Made by a program: the position numbers and the translations under genes. The notes beneath the pieces were generated by a model. It was given only the letters and a program-made list of their open reading frames with translations, ran no database searches and had not been told where the DNA came from. DNA of 14,469 nt from Mucidula mucida (Eukaryota > Basidiomycota > Agaricomycetes > Agaricales > Physalacriaceae): NCBI GenBank assembly GCA_015501055.1, contig JADNYV010000843.1:1-14469 (forward strand), written 5' to 3'. This document shows, in pieces, positions 1 through 8,637 of the stretch. Every line of letters starts with the position of its first letter. Within the stretch, counting starts at the first letter, position 1.

Positions 1-410
1 CACTGTGCCTTACTAGTTGAAGAGAACATGATTTCAAACGTCCAATTTCAAGTCCACGGCGACGGATGCAAGAGAAGTACGCTCTGTATGGCAAGACGGG
101 CAGACATGATGAGAGTCGGGTAGCAACTCGAACACGGAGATACCGGCTACTACATCCGTCGGAATCGGGTTGACCTCTTCCCTCCATGGTCTCTAGCGGA
201 TCTGCATCCCTGCACGTCCTCGCGCCTCTTCATGCCTAGATCATCCTCGGAAATCCGTCAACTTCAATCTCCGCTTCCTTGCATTCATAAGGTAAGATTC
301 CTGTGGCGCGGACCAACATACAATGAACAGTCCATGGATACTACTAGAATACAAGCACATCAAACACAAGGACTCTCAATTGACTTCCGCGTCTTTAAAG
401 CCCTCCTAAG
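1..410 (+). repeat. Duplicated upstream region, copy A (before the F-box gene)
   Basis: This stretch recurs in direct orientation at 7758 to about 8150. The first 123 bases are identical, the next 80 or so differ at scattered positions, and beyond about 230 the match is patchy but still alignable (for example the shared CTGTGGCGCGGAC). It lies directly before the F-box-like gene, so it probably holds promoter and 5' untranslated sequence. The window begins exactly at the first matching base, so the true left edge of the repeat may lie outside. No convincing coding sequence was seen inside it. Confidence 0.9.
292..296 (+). promoter_or_regulatory. Possible 5' splice donor in the F-box gene leader
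   Basis: AAG|GTAAG occurs here and is kept at 8033-8037 in the duplicated copy, although the bases around it have diverged. Acceptor-like CAG triplets at 427-429 and 434-436 precede the F-box ATG at 449, so a leader intron of about 135-145 bp is possible. That is longer than the 51-55 bp introns of the oxidase gene in this window. This is inference; no transcript evidence is available. Confidence 0.3.
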
Positions 411-448
411 GCGCATACTTATCCTCCAGCTTCCAGAGTTCGGCCGTC

Positions 449-1569
449 ATGTTCCCCCAAGAACTATTCGATGAAATTGCCGACTGGCTGTTCGACGACC
501 ACCCATCCCTTATGGCACTGTCGTGTACATCCCAGTGTCTCCGCGCCCGCTCGCAGGCGCTCCTATTCCACGAGTTGGTGTTGTCGCCAAACACAAAACT
601 CTCCTTCGAGCTATATACCGCTTCTTGAAATGTCGCCCCACATTTTGACATACGTTCGCCGACTTCGCATTTTTGCTGGCGATTTTTCAGCCTCTTCGTC
701 TCCTCGCAAGCGCCTATTTGTTCACCAAGACAACTCCTTGGGCCGCCTTATCCATGCGGTTCCCAATGTGGATGCCATCGAGCTGATGCAAATGCTCGGA
801 CTAGAGGCGTTCACCACAATAGGTAGTCTTCTTCCCATCATCGCGTCCCCCACAGTCTGTACGCTCAGTCTGAGGACAATTTTCCTCCCAACACCCCAGT
901 CTCTATTCACACTTCTTTCCTATTTCCCTTCGCTCTCGTCGCTTCGTCTTCATAACGTGCATGCGATGGGCATGGCGTCTCCCTCACTCGACGCTGGGAA
1001 CATCCTTCTTACCGAAATCTCTATTTCTACGGGCATGATATCGTCGCCCCTGGGTGTTTCCTTGTTCAAAAGCGCTGCCAGCGAATGGTCGAGTCACTTG
1101 CGTAGTCTCATCATAGAGAGCTATTCCGCCCGGGACCTCTTCATCATCTCAAGAGTCATCCCCCAACTGCCGAATCTCGTCACCCTGACGTTCAAACGTC
1201 CTATGGGTGACATCAGCCATCCAGACAGTAAGCGTCGTGCCAAAGTTTTCCAAATGATGTACTCACTGGTTGTACAGCGCAGCAACGTTTGGAGGCGGAA
1301 ATGCCCGTTTTCCCTTCTATAACATCAGGTCCCTCTACTTGTCTCTTCTCGGTTTCGATTCGTCTTGGACAAGATGGTGGCTTAGCCGCCTGACCCAGGC
1401 GGCAGCCGTCAGCTTAGAGTATCTGGCGATTGATCTCCAGTATGCGGATGCGCGGGAGATGCAGGATTCAGTGGCTGCTTGGAAGGACGCGGAGATGACG
1501 TTGATGCAGCTTCCGAAGCTAAAGTCGGTGAATATTAGGACGGTTGAAGCAGGTCGACGAAAGATCTGA
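449..1569 (+). pseudogene. F-box-like protein with leucine-rich tail, frame-broken
   Basis: The ATG at 449 opens with MFPQELFDEIADWLFDDHPS and continues into a segment rich in L, C and R. This resembles the F-box-like N-termini expanded in agaricomycetes, which bind Skp1 in SCF ubiquitin ligases. That frame stops at 626-628. A short stretch in a second frame (about 601-640, containing LRAIYRFLKCRP) gives the expected next block. The protein then continues in a third frame from HILTYVRR (about 641) to 1322, with leucine-rich segments. After a further frame change between about 1265 and 1322 it runs to the TGA at 1567-1569, ending in text such as LEYLAIDL. The first two changes are consistent with two single-base losses within about 50 bp. 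Joined, about 370 residues would be usual for the family. It is either a young pseudogene or a locus with consensus errors. The F-box assignment is by pattern only. Confidence 0.6.
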
Positions 1570-2391
1570 GTGATACACGTGTTATACGACTCGTAATCTC
1601 AAAGTTCCCAAGTATCCAGTCAGATATCAATTAGTCAAGAAACGTCTAGTACGTACACTCGCGAGACTTCTGTTCTACTGATGGCTACGTCTACAATACA
1701 CAGCACCATTTGGATAGTGCATTGAAGACCATCGCTTTGAAGATGAAGATGTTTGATATTCGCCTATGCCATACAAATGACTCGCTTTTAGAGGCAGGCA
1801 GGGTCACATGTATCGCGGTACAACGACTTGCTCTCAACCATCATCCTATATCAATTTACAAGTTTTGACAGTTAACGTGGTAAAAGGAGACGCTCAAAAT
1901 ACGATACTTCTCTCGTGTTCTCCTTGGTCTACCCTTAAGTGAGGGTATAAGAGGTAAGGAAATGTTACTCACTACGCAAACCTACTGACATGCCGCCACA
2001 TAGGGCTACAAACGGATCACCACCAGCCCCCTTTTCCTCTTTGTCCTTGCTCGCATTCCGAGGCGATCTGATCTACGATGCAAATCAACTCCAGGGATCT
2101 GAACTGTTGCATCAAGATTCAACCCCGAGGGCCGAGTCCTTACTTACTGGCGATGTACACGACACGAGTGTCGTTCCGCCTCGACCGGCTATCCGACTTG
2201 GGGAATGGTCTTTATCAATTGGCAATCATGAGCTATAGCCTCCCCGATATCGTCCATAATCGTGAAAACTTGACCTCTCTCGACTCCAGTTCACTGCAAT
2301 TCAGAGTTGAGCGTGTCTGCGGGCTCATAGTCCCTCTTGAAACTCTACTCCTTCGGTCCGAGCGGATGATATCTTGCCTCGTTTTCAACCT
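1570..2391. other. Intergenic stretch without a supported gene
   Basis: Short open frames on both strands (for example around 1990-2238 and 2233-2577) show no recognisable domain or conserved motif and overlap one another. A short palindrome around CACGTG lies just after the F-box stop (about 1573-1590). Nothing else is supported. Confidence 0.5.
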
Positions 2392-2673
2392 GGGGTTGTC
2401 GACCTCGGGAGATTTGCACGTCTGGTAGGGTGCCGCGAAAAACAACTCGAAGACTACCATGGTGGCGCCTATCAACACCTTGCACCCGTTATCAATATTG
2501 ACGCCTACATGCACTGGTTTCACTTCGTTCTTGTCTACAGAAGAGCGGTTTTGGAGACGCGCCGTGCGCCATATCACCTCGAGGAAGAGCTATTTGCCGA
2601 GTATGGGGCTGAACGTAACTGGCTTGGCCGGCCTCAAACTTGCCTACTTCGCGGTGCTCTTATTTGCGTGTAA
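2392..2673 (+). pseudogene. D-amino-acid oxidase relic (internal fragment)
   Basis: The translation contains GVVD, then AYQHLAPVI, DAYMHW, FVLV, LETRR, EEELFAEYGA and LRGALI. These align in order with the middle of the intact oxidase encoded at 5660-7172 (its exon 4: GVVDAYQHLAPVI, DAYMHWLRFVLV, METRR, EEELLSEYGAD, LRGALIRV). The relic differs by a 63-nt in-frame insertion between GVVD and AYQHL (about 2404-2466), loss of several residues before EEEL, and out-of-frame deletions around NATGLAGL. It ends in TAA (2671-2673). No Rossmann N-terminus and no C-terminal signature lie nearby. It is on the strand opposite to the intact gene. I read it as a decayed fragment of a paralogue. Confidence 0.8.
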
Positions 2674-2835
2674 ACGAGTGGACGACACGCCCTTGATCAG
2701 TTAGAAACGGGGCCGCGCGCAGACGACGAATGAGGAATCCTGCACGATTGAAGACGATAACTTATAATTCATTCACGGACAACGCGTATGTACTGACATG
2801 GATTGGGAATATACTGTACGTCATGTCAGCAAGAG

Positions 2836-3348
2836 CTATAGTGCCGAGTGGTTCTCATCATACAGAAAGAAGACCTTCAGAAGCTCGAGGGTCATCCGAA
2901 ATATGTATCCTCCCAGAGCACTGGCCGCCACCAAATGACCGCGATCTACTCCTGGCGAGGCGCCCGACACTTGCAAGATCTTCCACCCCAACGCGCTGCC
3001 GCCCAAGATTACGGGCATAACAAAGAGGCTCGGGAGATGCTGCATATCGAATTTGAACAGGGAGGAGAAAAAGGACTGGTGGTCCGGGGCAGACACGACC
3101 CGGCGTGATGGGAGGCAGATGGGGGCAAGGAGGATGCCGCTGCCGATGAGGGCGGCGTAAAAGACGGAGAGAGATTGGCCCTGGGGGATGGTGGCAATGG
3201 AGAGCAGGGCGTAGCCGAGGAGGGTGAAGGCGGCGTAGAGGACTGTGAGCGTGGGAACGCTTATAGCCCACGTTGCGATGAGCTCGGCGATGACGCGGGG
3301 TGTCGATGCGTGGGCGCGGGGAGCGGTGGGCTCTAAGTCGGTGGACAT
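2836..3348 (-). CDS. Hypothetical four-helix membrane protein (tandem paralogue A)
   Basis: A 170-residue intronless frame begins MSTDLEPTAPRAHASTP. Hydrophobic segments lie at about residues 28-54, 59-79, 105-125 and 137-163, so it should be an integral membrane protein with a short, polar N-terminus. A paralogue lies 490 bp upstream on the same strand. The two share STIP/ATIP before helix 2, the pattern LSVxYAxLIG, the helix-3 motif PVxxGGxALG, and a nearly invariant GHLVAxSALGG at the start of helix 4. Conserved polar and glycine residues in two loops suggest a real family under constraint. I do not recognise the family and assign no function. The start is supported by an equivalent start in the paralogue and by a TATA-like sequence about 40 bp upstream. 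Confidence 0.7.
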   Translation of the reverse strand: MSTDLEPTAPRAHASTPRVIAELIATWAISVPTLTVLYAAFTLLGYALLSIATIPQGQSLSVFYAALIGSGILLAPICLPSRRVVSAPDHQSFFSSLFKFDMQHLPSLFVMPVILGGSALGWKILQVSGASPGVDRGHLVAASALGGYIFRMTLELLKVFFLYDENHSAL

Positions 3349-3385
3349 GGTACGTTGGAGTGGATAGTGGTACGCTTGAGAAGGT

Positions 3386-3392
3386 TATATAT
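3386..3392 (-). promoter_or_regulatory. TATA-like box for membrane paralogue A
   Basis: On the minus strand this reads ATATATAA-like, about 40 bp before the ATG at 3348. The second paralogue has a similarly placed element (4444-4449), which supports both being core promoters. Confidence 0.4.
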
Positions 3393-3760
3393 GAGCAATG
3401 GGCGCCGCGCTGAAGTAAGAGAAGCCGAAGCTTGATTTGGGAGGGAACTTGATGCTGTGAAGTCCTCGTGGTGAGCTGTTGAGACGTGTAATTGAATGAG
3501 CATGTATATTCAGTCACTAGTGCTGTGTTGACAAGGCACGGGAATGTGGATACTTCATTGAAGAGCCTACACGCGCTGATCTCGCGGGTGCCACACTTAT
3601 ACATAGACCCAAAGGCTATCCGAGAACGTCTGATGACGACCTCTTCTGAGCATCGATCTCTCAGGCTCGTGTACATGGTCTACTTCTTCTCGGGATGACA
3701 ATTTAGAATCAATGACAACTGTATATACTTATTGCGCAACAAAGGACAATTAACGACATT
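3393..3760. other. Intergenic stretch between the tandem membrane genes
   Basis: No supported coding region. A short stretch at about 3558 (TTCATTGAAGAGCC) resembles one at about 4660 (TTCATTGAACAGCC) upstream of the second paralogue, so some promoter sequence may have been copied with the gene. This is weak. Confidence 0.35.
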
Positions 3761-3828
3761 TATCTAAAGCTAGAAGAAGATTACCCAACCCATGTATCTA
3801 AAGCTAGAAGCAGATTACCCAACCCATG
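3761..3828. repeat. 34-bp tandem direct repeat, two copies
   Basis: Unit 1 is 3761-3794 and unit 2 is 3795-3828. They are directly adjacent and differ at one base (A at 3777, C at 3811). The pair lies 9 bp after the stop codon of membrane paralogue B, so it is probably in that gene's 3' untranslated region. Confidence 0.95.
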
Positions 3829-3837
3829 TGTTTCACG

Positions 3838-4403
3838 TCACGGAGCACGGTCACTACCGCAGATTAATACCAATCGTCTAATGACCTCGTAGATCACTTC
3901 GCACATAAATCCTCCCAAAGCACTCGTTGCGACCAAGTGGCCCATATCTATACGAGTCCCGTCAAAAGACGACCGTCCCAAAATCGTCATACCCAGCGCG
4001 TTACCGCCAATGTAAACAGGCGTAATGAAAACGCGGGGAACATACTTCATCCAATACCTGGCGACTAGCTGTGGAGTATAGTACGCTGCCAAGTGTTGGT
4101 CATACACATACTCATATGTGTATTGGGATGTGATGCAGACTATGGGGATGAGGATGATCCCGCCGATGAGGGATGCGTAGAGGACGGAGAGGACGTTGCC
4201 GGTGGGAATTGTGGAGACGGAGAGCAAGGCGTAGCCGAGGACTGAGAAGGCGGCATAGCCGGCGGTGAGGAGGACGAAGATTGCGCAGCATTGTGCTGTG
4301 CTGCGATAACTATCCTCCGATGTATGCTGGTGTAGTAGAAGGATTCAAGTCGGGAAAAGACGCGCTTATGGAATGGAGTAGGAGTGGTCTTGGAGGGGTT
4401 CAT
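3838..4403 (-). pseudogene. Hypothetical four-helix membrane protein (tandem paralogue B), one frame break
   Basis: This is the paralogue of the gene at 2836-3348. The ATG at 4401-4403 opens MNPSKTTPTPFHKRVF and reads in one frame to about 4285. From there the family sequence (AIFVLLTAGYAAFSVLGYALL, then the STIP motif) continues in another frame to the TGA at 3838-3840. Aligning with paralogue A places a loss of one base near 4280-4292. The remainder carries PVYIGGNALG and GHLVATSALGGF, matching the conserved motifs. The loop between helices 2 and 3 is longer and tyrosine-rich. Joined, it would be about 188 residues. An intron is possible but no good GT-AG pair explains the change. It is a young pseudogene or a consensus error. 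Function unknown. Confidence 0.65.
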
Positions 4404-4443
4404 GCTGGCGGTTTGAATTTGAGAGAAGAATAGTTACAAGTGC

Positions 4444-4449
4444 ATATAT
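4444..4449 (-). promoter_or_regulatory. TATA-like box for membrane paralogue B
   Basis: ATATAT lies about 41 bp before the ATG at 4403, at nearly the same distance as the box of paralogue A. Confidence 0.4.
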
Positions 4450-5009
4450 GCGGAGAGAACACGAGTGTGGCGATTGAGCGGCAAAGAAGTTGAGGTGCGT
4501 GTTGAACAACGGTAATCGCGAATGCTTTGAGTTTGATCCGCCTTATGAGACACAGAGGCTGTGATGCCTGACACGAGGCAGATCATCATCTCTGGAGTCA
4601 GCACGAGGAGTACTATACTGTGTCGATAAAGTTGCGATAAGAGGGCGAACGCACGTTTATGAGTTCATTGAACAGCCCGCATTGTAGGTGTGCAGGACAC
4701 GTTACACCCTATTAAGAGCACTGCCTGGGCGCCACATTTGAGGACAGGTGCCACAGATGAATCTCGCTTCGCAGTCACCGGGCCCATCAAGGTCAGTTCG
4801 AGCTAGTCGATTATGAGTTGAGTGAGCAGCCTAGATGCCACACCATGCTGTGCCATAAGGCGCTTTGTTTCTTCTTCAGGACGTCACTTCTCAACTTATC
4901 TAGGTATCGACATCTTTGGATGATGCTGTTGCGGAAAATTCGCCCAGGTGGACGGTGTTGTGGTCTCTGATCCTTCATCCCGCCGCCCTTCCCTAAACTT
5001 TCTCTCACA
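4450..5009. other. Intergenic stretch without a supported gene
   Basis: Only short unconvincing frames occur on either strand. No repeats, RNA genes or domain motifs were seen. Confidence 0.45.
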
Positions 5010-5393
5010 GAAACTCCGTGCTCGCGCCCGCGCCCAAAATCATCGTTGGCTCGTTCATCAAACTTTCACTCTACTTATATTCAACACGCTACCTCAATCT
5101 GTCCCTCCGCGATCACAGTGAATATATCTTCCTCTATTGTCCCTGCACCGACACCACACTTCTCACCCATGCCCCATTTTGTTGCTCCCTCCCCATGGCC
5201 AGTCATAATACAGCAACCAGCTTCCGAGATGTTGCACTCTACCTTCGATGCTACGCCAGCATCGTAGCCTCCATGCCCGGAGGATTCACACCAGTCTTCT
5301 TACTCGACTGAAAGGCCGAGGTTAGACGATTATTCCGCTCCAACGACGCCGTTTATTCCTCCTGCTCATCTGCTTATCGATATGCACCTCTGA
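5010..5393 (+). other. Possible decayed proline-rich coding stretch
   Basis: One frame reads proline- and serine-rich text (for example VPAPTPHFSPMPHF and later APTTPFIPPAHLL) from about 5010 to a TGA at 5391-5393, with one TAG at 5265-5267 inside. The compositional style on both sides of the stop is similar, which hints at a broken exon. There is no recognisable domain and no clear start. It may equally be non-coding C-rich sequence. I assign no function. Confidence 0.2.
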
Positions 5394-5659
5394 CGATTTG
5401 ATATTTGGTCCAAGTAATCTCGCTTTTGTGAATGTATGCTTAGCACCTAGGATTTTATCGGCGGCGTTTTGTTTGCTTGTGCTGCAATTTCTTGGGATAC
5501 TGGACCGCCCGACAAATTGGGCAAGCGATGGGTTTGTAAAAAAACACTGTAGTGATTACTTCCACAAGCTGAACAACTTGGCGCGCGCGAAAACGAATGA
5601 AAATGAATTGAAAAATGGAATAGATAGAAATAACTTAGTTGACCGTAGCGTCCGTTAAT
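5394..5659. other. Convergent 3' flank, no supported gene
   Basis: AT-rich sequence lies between the preceding stretch and the stop codon of the minus-strand oxidase gene. It presumably contains that gene's 3' untranslated region. No feature is resolved. Confidence 0.4.
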
Positions 5660-7172
5660 CTACGGCTGAGCCTCTGCACACTGATGCCGTCTGCTGAACG
5701 ACATCTTCGTGGCAGGCAGATCAGCCTCTACCTCCCGAATCAATTCCAACACGTCGCTAGCACATCCAAAGGACAGCGAGAAACCGGCGCCACCCTGTCC
5801 GTAAGAATGGACAATGCGGCTCATCGACCCGTCTGACCGTGAGCGTAACTCACGCTCAACGCGGACATTGGAGCCCCGGAAGGGGCGAAGACCTTGCACC
5901 AAGGGTGCGTCGGGGTCGTACTCGGCATGCTCAAGGCCGGGTACAAAGTTGTTGCAGCGCTGGCGCATGCGTATGATTTCGGGGCTGTCCAGTGTGAGAT
6001 CCAGTTCGTGTCTATGTGGTTGGGCCAAGCCTGAAGGTATCCGAATGAACAACGATGTATAGAGGGATACACGAAAGTGACTTACCACCAAGGATGAGCG
6101 TGTTGTCATTGCGGGGGACGATGAATACGATATCCTCGTCTTCCCCTCGAGTGTCATCGTGAGTGACAGCAAGCGCCTCGGTGACTTTGGGGAATTTGCT
6201 GCCATCGTTGACAACCCGGATGAGAGCGCCTCGAAGTGGGTAGACGGAGGCATCCCCAGCAAGTTCGAGACCGGCCAAGCCAGTAGCGTTAACAATCGCG
6301 TCAGCGCCGTACTCGGAGAGCAATTCTTCCTCTTGGTCAAGTAGATCCCCGTTGATGCGCCGCGTCTCCATGACTGCGCCTTTGCAGACGAGCACGAATC
6401 GAAGCCAGTGCATGTAAGCGTCGGTGTCGATGACTGGGGCGAGATGTTGATAGGCGTCGACAACGCCAGCCTTTTGATTGACTTTGTGTTCATGTACGAT
6501 GTTGCCATCGCGCCTGACGCCCTTGATCTAACGTAGTCGTTAAAATCGTCGCTTCCACAATAGTAGTGAAGACAACATACATCCTTCTGCGCCATGATCT
6601 CCTCAAACTTGTCCAGCTGGCCACGATCAGGCATATCCTCCATCTTCTGGTCGAAGAAGAAGTTGGCCATGCGCATCTGCACGCCATGATCGAGATAGTC
6701 ATCGCGAGGCATGATCTCTTGTAGTTTGTCGAAAGCGCGGTAGGCGGTCATGCACCAGCGCTTCGAGTTGTGCAATGAGATGACCTGCGATCCAAGGTAA
6801 GCACACGATGATCAAGTTATGAAGACAACCATGTACATCGGTGTGTTTGCCGCAAACAGCTGGCGGGAATTCCCAGAGAGCTCCGGCAATTTGAGACGTG
6901 ATTCGGTTTTTGGGATCCGCCCAACGCTCAGCGATGATGGTGACGTCGTAGCCGGCATCTAGAAGCGCCCAAGCTGTCTGAAGGGACTGTTAGTATATGG
7001 AGATCAAAAGATAATAACAAACACCTACAGTGAAGCCTGTAACACCGCCTCCAACAACCAAGATACGCTTCTTCGGCGCGTCTGGGTTGGGTGTAATGGG
7101 CTGGCCTTGCTGAAGGACGAGCTCGCCGCCGAGGCGAGTCAAGAAGAAGTCAGGAGATGAGGCAATAGACAT
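5660..7172 (-). CDS. DAO: D-amino-acid oxidase (FAD-dependent), five exons
   Basis: Exons on the minus strand are 7172-7029, 6977-6837, 6784-6581, 6527-6086 and 6030-5660. The introns (51, 52, 53 and 55 bp) all have GT-AG ends, and intron 1 has an exact TACTAAC branch site. The product is 433 residues. The FAD-binding motif VVGGGVTG is at 39-46, the family block QIAGALWEFPPAVCG at 77-91, GLRPFR at 357-362 (region of the substrate-carboxylate arginine), and the family signature RIVHSYGQGGAGFSLSFGCA at 382-401. The family oxidatively deaminates D-amino acids to 2-oxo acids, ammonia and hydrogen peroxide, usually in peroxisomes. D-aspartate oxidase is a close alternative that motifs alone do not exclude. 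The protein is longer than the usual 340-370 residues because of about 35 residues before the Rossmann motif and about 30 after the signature. It ends AEAQP, without an SKL-type peroxisomal tripeptide. Confidence 0.92.
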
Positions 7173-7241
7173 TGTTGAGTTAGAGAAGCTGAGTCTGAGT
7201 GGGACTGATGCTGATGGTCCAACATGCTGAACACGTTCATG

Positions 7242-7248
7242 TTAAATA
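7242..7248 (-). promoter_or_regulatory. TATA-like box upstream of the oxidase gene
   Basis: TATTTAA on the minus strand, about 70-75 bp before the ATG at 7172. An inverted CCAAT pentamer (7249-7253 read on the plus strand) abuts it. Placement only; function is inferred. Confidence 0.35.
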
Positions 7249-7342
7249 CCAATCCCGCGACCGCGACTTTGGAAAGTGCTCGGAGAACGACCACGTCGTG
7301 TTCATCCGCGGCACCCTGACGAGCTACAGGTCCATGTAGGGT

Positions 7343-7630
7343 TCAGCGCGGAGGACGTGCAGACCCCGGGTGATGATGGACGTGAATGACCGCCTCGGAT
7401 GAGAGGTTATGGCAAAGACTTTCAAGGTGCTCGTTCAGTACTTCGCAGGTAATTAGAACCTGATTATGGAGCTGGGCGATAGGAATTGGATAACGCGTAG
7501 AGCTATCGTACAGCGGACCAGCAGTCGACGGACATGCGAGACTGTGGGTTTTATCAAGTTGCCGGAGTGCGAGCTGAGCTGAATCTGAGTTGACAATCTC
7601 GGAATTGATGAAAGATCTTACCGAGGACAA
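7343..7630 (-). other. Unrecognised 95-codon open frame, possibly the last exon of a small gene
   Basis: The frame runs without stops to a TGA at 7343-7345. A donor-like GTAAG just upstream on the minus strand (about 7617-7621) and an acceptor-like CTCAG (about 7585) could bound a 37-bp intron, but the upstream side has a stop in the matching phase. No family is recognised, and composition is not distinctive. It lies between the oxidase promoter and the second copy of the duplicated region and may be non-coding. Confidence 0.2.
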
Positions 7631-7757
7631 GACGATAAGATATGTCCGAGCAGAGATCCGTGACAGATCAAGTTTCTGACAAGCCTTGCGTGTTGTTTCT
7701 AACCGGTGAGTTAGAGAAGTTTTTCATCAAGAAAATCACAGCACACTTAGCAGCGCC

Positions 7758-8151
7758 CACTGTGCCTTACTAGTTGAAGAGAACATGATTTCAAACGTCC
7801 AATTTCAAGTCCACGGCGACGGATGCAAGAGAAGTACGCTCTGTATGGCAAGACGGGCAGACATGATGAGAGTCGGGTAGTAACTCGAACACGGAGATAC
7901 CGGCCACTACATCCACCGGCAATCGGGTCGACCTCGTCCCTCCATGGTCTTTAGCAGATCTGCATCCCTGCACTTCCTTGCGCCTACATCTCCCTCGAAA
8001 TTGCCTCAAGCTTCAATTCTGTGTTGAACAAGGTAAGCTCCCCTGTGGCGCGGACAAACATCCATTGAACATGTTTAGTACTACTAGAACCCATGTACTA
8101 TCAAATACGGCGACTGCCAATCAGCTTCCCCCATCTTCAAAGGCCTCTTCA
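7758..8151 (+). repeat. Duplicated upstream region, copy B
   Basis: Direct repeat of 1 to about 410. The first 123 bases match exactly, then identity falls. The donor-like AAGGTAAG is preserved at 8031-8037. Where copy A leads into an F-box coding region, copy B is cut off near 8150 by the end of a LINE relic on the opposite strand. The F-box body is therefore missing here, and this is the abandoned leader of a lost paralogue or the product of a segmental duplication. Confidence 0.9.
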
Positions 8152-8343
8152 GATATCACTCAACCAGCCCGATTGGCATGCCTCCCATAGTGCCATGTAT
8201 GCCCCCAGGCAGCTAACCACCAAGCAAGTGTCCGGTGCTTGCAGCAAGCCACTCAGGAATCATAGTGCACGGTCCACCCGAACAAAACACAATGGCAGCA
8301 GGCCGGTCTCTGAGTACAAGACGCATAGCCGAGATCGGTCATG
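8152..8343 (-). pseudogene. LINE reverse-transcriptase relic, C-terminal piece
   Basis: Reading the minus strand from 8343, the translation includes CVLYSETGLLPLCFVRVDRA, then FLSGLLQAPDTCLV and WEACQSGWLSDI. This is the region after the polymerase core seen in fungal non-LTR retrotransposons. One in-frame TGA lies at 8260-8262, and the frame ends at a TGA (8149-8151) at the junction with the duplicated leader. It continues the reading frame type of the piece at 9121-9824 and shares with it a 65-bp duplicated stretch. The two pieces are halves of one LINE copy split by an LTR insertion. Confidence 0.75.
8279..8343. repeat. 65-bp direct duplication flanking the solo LTR, left copy
   Basis: This copy ends at the base before the LTR starts. 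The right copy is 9121-9185 and begins at the base after the LTR ends. The copies differ at 7 of 65 positions. Four of those are CG here and CA or TG in the right copy. The LINE frame continues outward from each copy, so the arrangement is that of a target-site duplication, but far longer than the 4-6 bp usual for LTR elements. Confidence 0.9.
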
Positions 8344-8637
8344 TGTTATAAATTGCCATATTTTCACAATTTCACATCTCATCATATCTTATTGGGGGCT
8401 TGTCTTATCAACCAACGGACTGTTTCATCATCTGTTTTGTCACCAATCACACTCCTTTTCATTACCAAAGCCGTACTCATGTCGGACACATGCCAAACAC
8501 ATGGATGACATCATACATGCCGATACCTCATGGACTTCCTATTGTATACATACCACCAACACTGGTAACACACATGGTTGTTTCAGTATTATTACTCACA
8601 TGCAGTTACCACTCGTATTTAATGGTTTCACGGACTA

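Noticed and set aside
2858..3676. Long minus-strand open frame across the first membrane gene and its upstream region
   Set aside because: It is a shadow in another frame, rich in H, R and P, with no domain; the overlapping 170-residue frame has a conserved paralogue.
5398..5658. 86-codon open frame
   Set aside because: No motif and no sensible start; composition is like an untranslated flank and it lies beyond the oxidase stop codon.
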